Origin: Allomuricauda sp. ARW1Y1
GTDB lineage: Bacteria > Bacteroidota > Bacteroidia > Flavobacteriales > Flavobacteriaceae
Length of the DNA stretch: 64,000 nucleotides
Assembly: GCF_013407935.1 (NCBI RefSeq)
Contig: NZ_JACBZU010000004.1
Span: 62,001-126,000, forward strand
Reading direction: 5' to 3'
In this document: positions 17,573 through 28,800 of the stretch, one piece after another
Layout: each line of letters starts with the position of its first letter
How positions within the stretch are numbered: position 1 is the stretch's first letter
The notes under the pieces: generated by a model
Seen by the model: the letters and a program-made list of their open reading frames with translations, nothing else
What the model was told of the DNA's origin: nothing
Database searches by the model: none
Made by a program: the position numbers and the translations under genes

Positions 17573-17841
17573 GCTTCAAGGCTATTGAGCCGCTCCACAA
17601 GCTTGGTGGCTTTTTCTTCCAGTTCGTTACGAATGGACTTGAAGTGGGTTTTGGAGTCCTCTACTTTTTTCTGGTTGATTTTATCCATAAGGTTATCATA
17701 GACCTCAATGGCTTCATCAATGATCACGGTTCCTTCTTCGGATTCTTTATTGCCGGAACCGGCTTCCCAGATATAAACTGCTTCAATGATGTCTCCCAGT
17801 ACATAATTGACATCCTTTTTTAAGTCACGGATACTTGGCAT
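17569..17841 (-). CDS. Small helical protein of unknown function
   Basis: The 90 aa acidic protein is predicted to be almost entirely alpha-helical, with possible coiled-coil segments (for example residues 40-88). It has no signal peptide, membrane segment or cysteine. I do not recognise a named family. It is the last gene of the minus-strand run idi-queD-manA, 28 bases after manA, so it is probably co-transcribed with them. Whether it shares their function cannot be told. Confidence 0.7.
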   Translation of the reverse strand: MPSIRDLKKDVNYVLGDIIEAVYIWEAGSGNKESEEGTVIIDEAIEVYDNLMDKINQKKVEDSKTHFKSIRNELEEKATKLVERLNSLEA

Positions 17842-17869
17842 AACACTGTGGTTTTGATTAAAGATACTA

Positions 17870-18838
17870 TTAAATAGTAACTTCTAAAAGTTTGGCGTGT
17901 TGGGTATCAATTTCCAAATGGGTACTGGAGGCGGCAACAAGGGCTGTCTCCCCTTTTTGTATGGACGTGCTTCCCCAATCGTTGGTAATGGTAGCCTCAC
18001 CTCCCACGCACATATAAATGGTGAATGAGTCCCTTTGGGACAAATCTTGTTTCATGGGTTGGGTCAACGCCAGGAAATTTGTTTTAAAATAAGGGCAATC
18101 CACCATGCCGTTGGTTTGGTCTGTATCGTTGGCATAATTTACCCTGAAATCATCCTTTTTTTCGTAATCGATGGCGTCTACGGCCAAACTGGTGTGCAGT
18201 TCCCTTAAATTGCCATCCTTATCCCTGCGGTTGAAATCGAATACCCGATAGGTAATGTCGGAAGTCTGTTGGATTTCGGCCAACAACACCCCGGCACCAA
18301 TGGCGTGTATCTTTCCCGTGTTGATAAAAAAAGTATCCCCTTCTTTAACCTCTTCATAGTTCATCAAATCGGTCAGTGTGCCTTCCTCAAGACTTTTCAC
18401 ATATTCTTCCTTTTCCACGTCTTTGTTGAAACCTACAATCAGTTTGGCACCTGGATCAGCATCCATAATGTACCACATCTCCGTTTTTCCGAAAGAATTA
18501 TGTCGGCTCTTGGCCAGTTCATCATTGGGGTGTAGTTGAATGGAGAGGTCCTGTTTGGCATCAATAAACTTGATAAGGATGGGAAAATCGTTCCCAAAGC
18601 GTTGCACCACGCTATCGCCCAGTAACGCTTTGCCACTTTGATCCATCAAGTTTTGTAGGGATGTCCCCTCCAAATCGCCATTGGACACCACGGAAATATC
18701 CCCTTGCACACCAGAAAGTTCCCAGCTTTCACCAGTAATATCACTTTCGATAGGCTTGTTCAACACTTCCTTTAGCTTGGTTCCTCCCCAAAGGCGTTCT
18801 TTGAGTATGGGCTTGAATTTTAAGGGGTATAAGTTCAT
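17870..18838 (-). CDS. manA: Mannose-6-phosphate isomerase, class I
   Basis: The 322 aa cytosolic enzyme interconverts mannose-6-phosphate and fructose-6-phosphate. Zinc ligands are visible: Gln101 and His103 in QLHP, Glu120 in GKTEMWY and His178 in GKIHAIG. The short length is typical of the Firmicutes/Bacteroidota class I enzymes. A cupin-like C-terminal domain follows. It starts one base after the queD stop codon, within the idi-queD-manA operon. Confidence 0.93.
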   Translation of the reverse strand: MNLYPLKFKPILKERLWGGTKLKEVLNKPIESDITGESWELSGVQGDISVVSNGDLEGTSLQNLMDQSGKALLGDSVVQRFGNDFPILIKFIDAKQDLSIQLHPNDELAKSRHNSFGKTEMWYIMDADPGAKLIVGFNKDVEKEEYVKSLEEGTLTDLMNYEEVKEGDTFFINTGKIHAIGAGVLLAEIQQTSDITYRVFDFNRRDKDGNLRELHTSLAVDAIDYEKKDDFRVNYANDTDQTNGMVDCPYFKTNFLALTQPMKQDLSQRDSFTIYMCVGGEATITNDWGSTSIQKGETALVAASSTHLEIDTQHAKLLEVTI

Positions 18839-18839
18839 T

Positions 18840-19247
18840 TTATCCGGTATAGGTCACAAAATTGCGAGGAGTTTCGTAGAGTACCACTTCCAACTCCTTT
18901 TCGGCCTCGATATGTGGCCTGAGTTTATTCCAAATGACTACTGCGATATTTTCTGCCGTAGGGTTCAAATTCTTGAATTCGGGCACATCTAAATTCAGGT
19001 TTTTATGGTCCAATGGGTCCAGCACCTGTTCCTTGATCAAATCCTTGAGTACCTTGAGGTCCATCACAAATCCTGTTTCTGGGTCGATTTCCCCAGTGAC
19101 GCTCACGATCAAATCGTAGTTGTGTCCATGGTATTTGGGGTTATTGCATTTGCCAAAAACGGCGTTGTTCTTCTCCTCGTCCCAATCGGGCCGAAACAAT
19201 CTATGGGCCGCATTGAAGGTCGCTTTTCTACTTGCCTTTACTTTCAT
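18840..19247 (-). CDS. queD: 6-carboxytetrahydropterin synthase
   Basis: The 135 aa enzyme belongs to the PTPS/QueD family. The zinc ligands are His15 (NAAHRL) and His40/His42 (YHGHNYD). The catalytic Cys34 lies in FGKCNNP, and the conserved glutamate is near the C-terminus in LYETPRN. It converts 7,8-dihydroneopterin triphosphate to 6-carboxytetrahydropterin in queuosine biosynthesis. A pterin synthase role is less likely in this phylum but not excluded by sequence. The start overlaps the idi stop by 4 bases (ATGA type), indicating translational coupling. Confidence 0.88.
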   Translation of the reverse strand: MKVKASRKATFNAAHRLFRPDWDEEKNNAVFGKCNNPKYHGHNYDLIVSVTGEIDPETGFVMDLKVLKDLIKEQVLDPLDHKNLNLDVPEFKNLNPTAENIAVVIWNKLRPHIEAEKELEVVLYETPRNFVTYTG

Positions 19248-19777
19248 TGTGCAGGAGTATTTTCCAAAAGATGGTCATAAAAACGTTCAAAGATAATTTT
19301 GAACCAAGCCGTGTAGTGCTGAGGATTTTGGTCCATATCCTTTTTGATATCCGCTGGGTACATCCATTTCCAATCGGCTACCTCATCCGGATTGATATTG
19401 GGTTCATCCTCAAAATATCCCACCATGACGTGATCAAACTCGTGTTCGGTGAGCCCGTTGTCAAAAGGAGCCTTATACACAAAATGGAACAGTTCCTTGA
19501 GTTCTGTGGTAAAGCCCATTTCTTCCATGAGCCTGCGTTTGCCCGCCTCCACATTGCTCTCCCCTTCCCTTTGGTGGCTGCAACAGGTGTTGGTCCATAA
19601 CAGGGGGGAGTGATATTTGTCCTTGGCCCGTTGTTGTAGCATGGTTTCGCCTTTGGCGTTCATCACAAAAACAGAAAATGCCCTATGGAGCAGCGCCTTT
19701 TCATGGGCTTCCATTTTGGGCATTAGGCCTATGGGTTCGTCTTGTTCATTTACCAATATTACTTTTTCCTCTTTCAT
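19244..19777 (-). CDS. idi: Isopentenyl-diphosphate delta-isomerase, type 1
   Basis: The 177 aa Nudix-fold enzyme converts isopentenyl diphosphate to dimethylallyl diphosphate, feeding quinone, carotenoid and undecaprenol synthesis. Metal-binding His25 and His31, the catalytic Cys66 with His68 in NTCCSHQ, and the Nudix-like helix EAGKRRLMEEMGF (about residues 77-89) are present. A second acidic catalytic segment is TEHEFDHV. It is the first gene of the run idi-queD-manA-(90 aa). Confidence 0.93.
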   Translation of the reverse strand: MKEEKVILVNEQDEPIGLMPKMEAHEKALLHRAFSVFVMNAKGETMLQQRAKDKYHSPLLWTNTCCSHQREGESNVEAGKRRLMEEMGFTTELKELFHFVYKAPFDNGLTEHEFDHVMVGYFEDEPNINPDEVADWKWMYPADIKKDMDQNPQHYTAWFKIIFERFYDHLLENTPAQ

Positions 19778-19833
19778 ATGGTAAAAATATGACCTTTGAG
19801 GTAAAATATGTGGTAAAGGCTCGTAAATTCTTC

Positions 19834-20787
19834 CTAAAAGAAGCGCGGTGATTTTAGGTTTCCGATGTTTCTGATGAAATCGTATCTAAGGATAATCTCG
19901 AAGGAACCATCGTTGAAGGTAGCGGCTCCCAACTCCGTAATCTCACGATCGTAGGCCATGCCCACCATAAACTGATCGGACAGCATAAAGCCAATAAGAC
20001 CGCTGAAGGCAGCATCCCAACGATAAGCAACACCGCCTATAAACTTTTCGTTGAACATAAAATTGGCGGAAAGATCTACTTGGAGTGGCGCTCCTTGGAC
20101 GGCTTTGGTCAAAAGGGCCGGTTTAAACTTGAGTACGGGATTGAGGTCCCAAACATATCCAGTTATCAAATATAAGGTCATCTGTTCTTTTGCAGTAGAG
20201 ATGGAGGATGTATCAAAATGCGTGGTCTCCAATATTCTAGGCGCAGAAAGACCTGCATAAAATCTGTCGGTATGATAGTACACCCCCGCTCCAATATTTG
20301 GGGAAAATTTATTTTGAATATCCTGCTGTGACTGCAATTGAGGGTCTATCTCAAACTCATCGAGCTCGGAGAAGCGAATATCCAACATGTGGGCACTGGC
20401 CTTAAGGCCAAAACTCAACCTTCCTTCCCAAGAGGTTTGGATGGTATAGGAAAAATCGACATCGAAATAAGTCTCGGAAGTAGGCCCGATCTTATCATTT
20501 ACAATGGAGAGTCCAAGACCCACTCCACGATACCCCACTGGGGTGTGCAGGTTCAAGGTCTGTGTTTCCGGAGCACCGTCAAGTCCCAACCATTGGTTAC
20601 GGTAAAGGGCGGCAATGCTCAAATGTCCGCGCGAACCTGCATAGGCCGGATTCACGCTGACCGTGTTGTACATGTATTGGGTGTACTGTGCATCCTGCTG
20701 CGCCTGCACGTTTACCACTCCCAAAAACAGAAGGGCAATCAGCCATTGGATGTTTATGTTGACGTTCTTTTTTTTCACAGTAACCAT
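19834..20787 (-). CDS. PorP/SprF family type IX secretion membrane protein (second cassette)
   Basis: The 317 aa protein has a signal peptide (about residues 1-29, ending VNVQAQ), then the family signature QQDAQYTQYMYNTVSVNPAYAGSRG. Outer-membrane beta-strands alternate to the C-terminal aromatic residues (KSPRFF). PorP/SprF proteins sit in the outer membrane. In gliding flavobacteria SprF is needed for SprB secretion and surface placement. It lies 1 base after the 682 aa type B sorting-domain protein, which is presumably its cargo or partner. It is paralogous to the protein at 33030-33986. Confidence 0.93.
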   Translation of the reverse strand: MVTVKKKNVNINIQWLIALLFLGVVNVQAQQDAQYTQYMYNTVSVNPAYAGSRGHLSIAALYRNQWLGLDGAPETQTLNLHTPVGYRGVGLGLSIVNDKIGPTSETYFDVDFSYTIQTSWEGRLSFGLKASAHMLDIRFSELDEFEIDPQLQSQQDIQNKFSPNIGAGVYYHTDRFYAGLSAPRILETTHFDTSSISTAKEQMTLYLITGYVWDLNPVLKFKPALLTKAVQGAPLQVDLSANFMFNEKFIGGVAYRWDAAFSGLIGFMLSDQFMVGMAYDREITELGAATFNDGSFEIILRYDFIRNIGNLKSPRFF

Positions 20788-20788
20788 T

Positions 20789-22837
20789 TTATCTGTTTAT
20801 GTATATGTAGCCTGTTAGCTGTTTCATATTTCCACTTGTCTCTTGATAATCAATAACATAGAAGTATGTCCCTACAGGTAATTTATTGTCCTTGTCCACA
20901 GTGATCCTTCCTTGGGATGTACCATCGAATACATTTCCGCTGGAGGCATAGGCCTTGGTCTGGAAGACCATTACGCCCCATCTGTTGTATATCCTCACCG
21001 TGTTGTTCGGATAATTTTCAAGTCCGCGGATCTCTAAGGTATCGTGTACACCATCCCCATTAGGTGTGATGACATTGATGACATCAACCACTTCTTCATC
21101 GGTAGTCAATTCACCCAAATCTGGGTCTAGGTAATCCGGGATGCCATCTTCGTTGGTATCGTCATTGGCGTAATTACCATCTGCGTTGGTATCCTCATCC
21201 ATGGTCTCGATACCATCGTCATCATCGTCCGAGTCCCTGAAATCTGGAATACCATCACTATCATTATCGGGCAAGGCCGCACTCGGGTCGTCCATCCCGT
21301 CATTGATATCGATATCGATCATGGTCTCGCCTTCGTATCCATCATCCAAACCATCGTTGTCCTTATCGGAACCTATCAAAGTTACTTCTGGTAAGCCATC
21401 ATGGTCCAAATCGTGTCCTTCAATGGCATCCGGCACATTGTCGTTGTCACTATCTTCATCCACATAATCTGGAATACCATCATTATCGGAATCCAACGGA
21501 ATCAGGCCAAGATTGCCATCAGCTTCGTAAGCATCATCCAAACCATTGCCGTTGGCATCTGTCATGCTTGGTGCGAGGTAACCCAAAGCAGGCTGTGCCT
21601 CAATATTGTCCGGAATTCCGTCATTGTCACTATCGATATCGAGGTAATCTGGAATTCCATCTCCATCGGTGTCCGTTGGGTTAGTGGATGGGTCATCATC
21701 ACTATCCGCATTTAAATCCTCAAAGGCGTCCACGATGCCATCGTTATCACTATCGATATCCACACCAAGGTCATTGACCACTACAGTTATGGTCGCCGTA
21801 TCACAGTTCCCATTGTCATCACAAACGGTATAAGTAAAGGAATCCGTGCCCGTAAATCCAGGGTTTGGCACATAAGTAATATCGTCATCGGATGGATTGT
21901 TTGCCGTTCCATTGTCGTTTAACACCACGTTTCCATTGGATGGGTCGGTCGCGGTAATCGTTCCAAGCGTTGGGATGTCATTGTCATTTGCTCTCCATGA
22001 TATCGCAGCATCAACACCGATATCCGTGGAAACCGAATCATCGATGGTGTCCACAATGGGCAGCACATCAATGGTCACCGTTGCGGTGCTACAATCCCCG
22101 AAGGAATTACAAAGGGTATAATCAAAACTGTCGCTTCCGTTGTAATCTGGGTATGGGGTGTAAGTGACCATATCATCCGAAGGGTCGTTTGCCGTTCCGT
22201 TGTCATCAATACTCACTGCCCCGTTCGCTGGGTCGGTCGTCGTTAACACTCCAGTAGTAGGTATGTCCGCATCATTGTCGAAAATAGGCACAGTTACCGA
22301 TGCATCTTCGTTGACAGTGATCAAATCATCTGAAAGGTTTGCGGCTTGACTCATACATACCACTGTAAATCTGGGTAGCGAGGTGCTGTTGCCTACTTTT
22401 GTGATGGTCGCCACATATCGCATTACGGTCTGTGTACTGGTTACTGTGGGCCTTGATTGATCACCGGGAAGAGCAGGACTCCAACTTACTGTGGCTCCCG
22501 AGGGAACACTGGCCGAAATATCCAAAGTCACCTGATTATTGGGTGCTTCACAGTCGGTCAAAATAAAATATCCCGTTGCATTGGAACCACAAAGTGTCCC
22601 ATCATACGTGGCAAAATACACACCGGGCTGGGTCGCTTCATAAAATGAATTGGTCCCTAAAACGGTGGATGTATCCGATGCCTCATACCAGCGATAATTC
22701 GTTTCATCGCCCGTATTGGGGGCCTGCAACAAAAATTGGGCACTGGCAAGATTCATTCCTATAAAGAAAACGAACAGTCCAATGTATAAAGACTTATATG
22801 AGGTGTTAGATTTCAAAATCGACTCGTCTTTGACCAT
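20789..22837 (-). CDS. T9SS type B sorting-domain protein with Ca2+-binding repeats (second cassette)
   Basis: The 682 aa exported protein has a hydrophobic signal (about residues 18-33). Then come an Ig-like N-terminal region (about 34-170), two Big_9/VCBS-type repeats (about 175-350, with DDxITYVPNPGFTGTDSFTYTVCDDNGNCD-like units), a run of thrombospondin type-3-like acidic loops (DSDNDGIPD) at about 355-580, and the gliding-motility C-terminal domain TIGR04131 (about 590-682, VITPNGDGVHD, RIYNRWGVMVF). It should be exported by T9SS and attached at the cell surface. It starts 2 bases after the giant repeat gene and precedes the PorP gene by 1 base. Confidence 0.93.
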   Translation of the reverse strand: MVKDESILKSNTSYKSLYIGLFVFFIGMNLASAQFLLQAPNTGDETNYRWYEASDTSTVLGTNSFYEATQPGVYFATYDGTLCGSNATGYFILTDCEAPNNQVTLDISASVPSGATVSWSPALPGDQSRPTVTSTQTVMRYVATITKVGNSTSLPRFTVVCMSQAANLSDDLITVNEDASVTVPIFDNDADIPTTGVLTTTDPANGAVSIDDNGTANDPSDDMVTYTPYPDYNGSDSFDYTLCNSFGDCSTATVTIDVLPIVDTIDDSVSTDIGVDAAISWRANDNDIPTLGTITATDPSNGNVVLNDNGTANNPSDDDITYVPNPGFTGTDSFTYTVCDDNGNCDTATITVVVNDLGVDIDSDNDGIVDAFEDLNADSDDDPSTNPTDTDGDGIPDYLDIDSDNDGIPDNIEAQPALGYLAPSMTDANGNGLDDAYEADGNLGLIPLDSDNDGIPDYVDEDSDNDNVPDAIEGHDLDHDGLPEVTLIGSDKDNDGLDDGYEGETMIDIDINDGMDDPSAALPDNDSDGIPDFRDSDDDDDGIETMDEDTNADGNYANDDTNEDGIPDYLDPDLGELTTDEEVVDVINVITPNGDGVHDTLEIRGLENYPNNTVRIYNRWGVMVFQTKAYASSGNVFDGTSQGRITVDKDNKLPVGTYFYVIDYQETSGNMKQLTGYIYINR

Positions 22838-22839
22838 TA

Positions 22840-25800
22840 TTATCTTACCACAAACACTACGTTGATCAATGCATTATAATCGGCTGGCTGACCAATTATG
22901 TCGTAGGTCAACACTCCATTGGCATCAATACTCATATTGTCGAACACCGTTGGGTCCGCATAGGTTACGTAGTAATACAATTCGGCTGCACTATACGTTG
23001 GAAGAGCGGTAGGCGCTCCTGCACTTGATACTGCCGGTGTTCCATATTGCGCCACGTATTGTGCATACAAATCAACAGTTCTTCCTGTTCCGTTTGTTGA
23101 AGCATCAATGGCGATGGAAGGAGGGTAAAATATTCTTGCCGCTTTTGATGTGATCGGTGCTATATCTTGAATGACATCCTCAACGGTAGCTTCAGTATTT
23201 CCGTCTCCATCCACATCTACAGGTGAATCTGAATTCACTTGTGCTGCCGTTTGGTCGTCCGTATCGATATCAGCCAAGGCTACTTGAAGTGTACCGTTGC
23301 TATCCTCTATCTCAAGATTGGCTCCATTCACTTCAAAACGCGTATTGATTTCGTTGGTGACACTGGCATCGGCATCGTCCACGTTGTCCACATTGTCTGC
23401 GAAGTCTGCTGGAACTCCTGTCAAGCTGCTCCACTGTCCGTCGAAATCATCGGTGGAATCCAGATCCAAATTCGCAGGGACATTGGTCAAGTCTCCAAAG
23501 TCTCCTGAAAAGTCATCCGTGCTGTCCGTGTCCAGGTTGGCAGGCACGTTGGAAAGGTCTCCAAAGTCACCGCTGAAACCCGATAGGTCAAAATCGTTGC
23601 CGTTGGGGGTCACTGTCACTGTTCCGTCGGTAGAGGTGATGGCCTGCAATTCGTTCGCTGGGTCATTGTCAGCATCGTCCACATTGTCCACATTGTCGGC
23701 GAAGTCCGCTGGGATACCCGTCAAGCTGCTCCACTGTCCGTCAAAATCGTCGGTGGCATCCAAATCCAGGTTGGCAGGGACATTGGTCAGATCGCCAAAG
23801 TCTCCTGAAAAGTCGTCCGTACTGTCCGTATCCAGATTCGGGAACTCGTTGTTCACCGCCGTAGCCACTTGGGCGTCGGTCAATTGAGTATCATTATCAA
23901 TATTGTCCGCAAAACCTGCTGGAACTCCTGTCAAGCTGCTCCACTGTCCGTCAAAATCATCTGTGGAATCCAAATCCAAGTTTGCAGGAACATTGGATAG
24001 ATCTCCAAAGTCGCCAGAAAAGTCGTCTGTACTGTCCGTATCCAGATTCGGGAACTCGTTGTTCACCGCCGTGGCCACTTGGGCATCGGTCAATTGGGTG
24101 TCGTTATCGATATTGTCCGCAAAACCTGCTGGAACACCTGTCAAGCTGCTCCACTGTCCGTCAAAATCGTCGGTGGAATCCAAATCTAAATTGGTGGGCA
24201 CGTTGGTCAAGTCTCCAAAGTCTCCAGAGAAATCATCCGTGGCATCCAAATCCAGGTTGGCAGGCACGTTGGTCAAATCACCAAAGTCTCCTGAAAAATC
24301 ATCGGTACTATCGGTGTCCAGGTTTGGGAACTCGTTGTTCACCGCCGTGGCCACTTGGGCATCGGTCAATTGGGTGTCGTTATCGATATTGTCCGCAAAA
24401 CCTGCTGGAACTCCCGTCAAACTGCTCCACTGACCGTCAAAATCATCGGTGGAATCCAAATCTAAATTGGCGGGCACGTTGGTCAAGTCTCCAAAGTCTC
24501 CTGAAAAGTCGTCCGTGCTGTCCGTATCCAGATTCGGGAACTCGTTGTTCACCGCCGTAGCCACTTGGGCGTCGGTCAATTGGGTATCATTATCGATGTT
24601 ATCGGCAAAACCTGCTGGAACTCCTGTCAAGCTGCTCCACTGTCCGTCGAAATCATCCGTGGAATCCAAGTCCAAGTTCGCCGGTACATTGGTCAAATCG
24701 CCAAAGTCGCCAGAAAAGTCGTCTGTACTGTCCGTATCCAGATTCGGGAACTCGTTGTTCACCGCCGTGGCCACTTGGGCATCGGTCAATTGGGTGTCAT
24801 TATCGATGTTGTCCGCAAAACCTGCTGGAACTCCCGTAAGGCTGCTCCACTGACCGTCAAAATCGTCAGTGCTATCGGTGTCCAGGTTCGCTGGAACATT
24901 GGAAAGGTCTCCAAAGTCTCCGCTAAAACCGGATAGGTCAAAGTCGTTGCCGTTGGGGGTTACCGTCACCGTTCCGTCTGTGGAAGTGATGGCCTGTAAT
25001 TCGTTTGCGGGGTCGTTGTCCGCATCATCCACGTTGTCCACATTATCGGCGAAGTCCGCTGGAACACCTGTCAAACTGCTCCACTGTCCGTCGAAATCGT
25101 CGGTAGAATCCAAATCCAGGTTGGCCGGTACATTGGTCAAATCGCCAAAGTCGCCTGAAAAATCGTCTGTGCTGTCCGTGTCCAAGTTCGCTGGAACATT
25201 TGATAGGTCCCCAAAGTCTCCGCTGAAACCTGAGAGGTCGAAGTCGTTGCCGTTGGGGGTCACTGTCACCGTTCCGTCTGTGGAGGTGATGGCCTGTAAT
25301 TCGTTAGCAGGGTCGTTGTCCGCATCGTCCACGTTGTCCACGTTATCAGCGAAATCTGCAGGAACTCCTGTCAGACTGCTCCACTGTCCGTCAAAATCGT
25401 CGGTGGAATCCAAATCCAAGTTGGCCGGTACGTTGGTCAAATCGCCAAAGTCTCCTGAAAAATCGTCTGTGCTATCAGTATCCAAGTTCGCTGGAACATT
25501 GGATAGGTCCCCAAAGTCTCCGCTGAAACCGGATAGGTCAAAGTCGTTGCCGTTGGGGGTCACTGTCACCGTTCCGTCTGTGGAGGTGATGGCCTGTAAT
25601 TCGTTCGCTGGGTCGTTGTCCGCATCGTCCACGTTGTCCACGTTATCGGCGAAGTCCGCTGGAATCCCGGTCAGGCTGCTCCACTGTCCGTCGAAATCGT
25701 CTGTGCTATCGGTGTCCAGATTTGCTGGAACATTAGTCAAATCATTAAAGTCCCCAGAGAAATCATCCGTGCTGTCCGTATCCAAGTTCGGGAACTCGTT

Positions 25801-28800
25801 GTTCACCGCCGTGGCCACTTGGGCATCGGTCAATTGAGTGTCATTGTCGATATTGTCAGTAAAACCTGCAGGCACTCCTGTCAAACTGCTCCACTGTCCG
25901 TCGAAATCGTCTGTGCTGTCGGTATCCAAATTCGGGAACTCGCTGTTCACCGCAGTGGCCACTTGGGCATCGGTCAATTGGGTATCGTTGTCGATATTGT
26001 CCGCAAAACCTGCTGGAACTCCTGTCAAGCTGCTCCACTGTCCGTCGAAATCGTCGGTGGAATCCAAATCCAAGTTGGCAGGCACGTTGGAAAGGTCTCC
26101 AAAGTCACCGCTGAAACCCGATAGGTCAAAATCGTTGCCGTTGGGGGTCACTGTCACTGTTCCGTCGGTAGAGGTGATGGCCTGCAATTCGTTCGCTGGG
26201 TCATTGTCAGCATCGTCCACATTGTCCACATTGTCGGCGAAGTCCGCTGGGATACCCGTCAAGCTGCTCCACTGTCCGTCAAAATCGTCGGTGGCATCCA
26301 AATCCAGGTTGGCAGGGACATTGGTCAGATCGCCAAAGTCTCCTGAAAAGTCGTCCGTACTGTCCGTATCCAGATTCGGGAACTCGTTGTTCACCGCCGT
26401 AGCCACTTGGGCGTCGGTCAATTGGGTGTCATTATCGATGTTGTCCGCAAAACCTGCTGGAACTCCCGTAAGGCTGCTCCATTGTCCGTCAAAATCGTCG
26501 GTGGAATCCAAATCCAAGTTGGCAGGTACATTGGTCAGATCGCCAAAGTCGCCAGAAAAGTCATCGGTACTATCGGTATCTAAGTTTGCAGGTACGTTTG
26601 ATAGGTCTCCAAAGTCACCGCTGAAACCGGATAGGTCAAAGTCGTTGCCGTTGGGGGTTACCGTCACCGTTCCGTCTGTGGAAGTGATGGCCTGTAATTC
26701 GTTTGCGGGGTCGTTGTCCGCATCATCCACGTTGTCCACATTGTCTGCGAAGTCTACCGGAACCCCGGTAAGGCTGCTCCACTGGCCGTCGAAATCATCC
26801 GTGGAATCCAAATCCAAGTTGGCCGGTACGTTGGTCAAATCGCCAAAGTCGCCTGAAAAATCGTCTGTGCTGTCCGTGTCCAAGTTCGCTGGAACATTGG
26901 TCAAATCATTGAAATCTCCAGAGAAATCATCGGTACTATCGGTGTCCAAGTTCGCTGGAACATTGGATAGGTCCCCAAAGTCTCCGCTGAAACCTGAGAG
27001 GTCGAAGTCGTTGCCGTTGGGGGTCACTGTCACCGTTCCGTCTGTGGAAGTGATGGTCTGCAATTCGTTCGCTGGGTCGTTGTCCGCATCGTCCACGTTG
27101 TCCACGTTATCGGCGAAGTCCGCAGGGATACCTGTCAAGCTGCTCCACTGACCATCGAAATCATCCGTGGCATCCAAATCCAAGTTGGCAGGAACGTTGG
27201 TCAAATCGCCAAAGTCGCCTGAAAAATCATCTGTACTATCAGTATCCAGATTTGGGAACTCGTTGTTCACCGCTGTGGCCACTTGGGCATCGGTCAATTG
27301 GGTGTCGTTGTCAATATTGTCCGCAAAACCTGCAGGGATACCTGTCAAGCTGCTCCACTGTCCGTCGAAATCGTCGGTGGAATCCAAATCCAAGTTTGCA
27401 GGAACATTGGTCAAGTCTCCAAAGTCTCCAGAGAAATCATCCGTACTATCGGTGTCCAAGTTCGCTGGAACATTGGATAGGTCCCCAAAGTCACCGCTGA
27501 AACCGGATAGGTCAAAGTCGTTGCCGTTGGGTGTTACCGTCACCGTTCCGTCGGTGGAAGTGATGGCCTGTAATTCGTTGGCAGGATCGTTGTCCGCATC
27601 GTCCACGTTGTCCAAATTGTCGGCGAAGTCTGCTGGAACTCCCGTCAGGCTGCTCCACTGTCCGTCAAAATCGTCGGTACTATCGGTGTCCAAGTTCGGG
27701 AACTCGTTGTTCACCGCTGTGGCCACTTGGGCATCGGTCAATTGGGTATCGTTATCGGTTCCAATAAAGGTTATCGGTGAACCATCGCCATTGTCGAACG
27801 TGTAGGTTCCATCGAGGTTGTCCGTGATCGCTGACTTGTTGATTGTTTGAGACACCCCGTTTTCATTGACATAGGTAACAGTGCCATTGTTGTTATCGGT
27901 TAGGTTTGTGATGGTCTCCGCTATACTTACCGAAGCTACGTTCAGGTAAAGCGCCCCATCGGAACCAAAGGTGATATTGTTGTTGGCATCGTTGCTGATC
28001 AAATCCACTTGTTCAGTTCCGCCGCCATCAGTGATGCCCAAAACACCATCGGTTATGGAACTACCGGTGTTGTACTCGTTGCCCACAACGGAATCGGCAT
28101 CGTCCACGTTGTCCACGTTATCAGCGAAATCTGCAGGAACTCCTGTCAGACTGATCCACTGTCCGTCAAAATCGTCGGTGGAATCCAAATCCAAGTTGGC
28201 CGGTACGTTGGTCAAATCGCCAAAGTCGCCTGAAAAATCGTCTGTGCTGTCCGTGTCCAGATTCGCTGGAACATTGGTCAAATCATTGAAATCTCCAGAG
28301 AAATCATCTGTGCTATCAGTATCCAAGTTCGCTGGAACATTGGATAGGTCCCCAAAGTCTCCGCTGAAACCGGATAGGTCAAAGTCATTGCCGTTCGGGG
28401 TTACTGTCACCGTTCCGTCAGTAGAGGTGATGGCCTGCAATTCGTTGGCTGGGTCATTGTCCGCATCGTCCACGTTGTCCACGTTGTCGGCGAAATCGGC
28501 AGGAACCCCTGTCAGACTGCTCCACTGACCGTCAAAATCATCTGTGCTATCGGTATCCAGGTTCGGGAACTCGTTGTTCACCGCCGTGGCCACTTGGGCA
28601 TCGGTCAATTGGGTATCGTTGTCGATATTGTCCGCAAAACCCGCAGGAACTCCCGTTAAGCTGCTCCATTGCCCATCAAAATCGTCGGTGCTGTCGGTGT
28701 CCAGGTTCGCTGGAACATTGGAAAGGTCTCCAAAGTCTCCGCTAAAACCGGATAGGTCAAAGTCGTTGCCGTTGGGGGTTACCGTCACCGTTCCGTCTGT

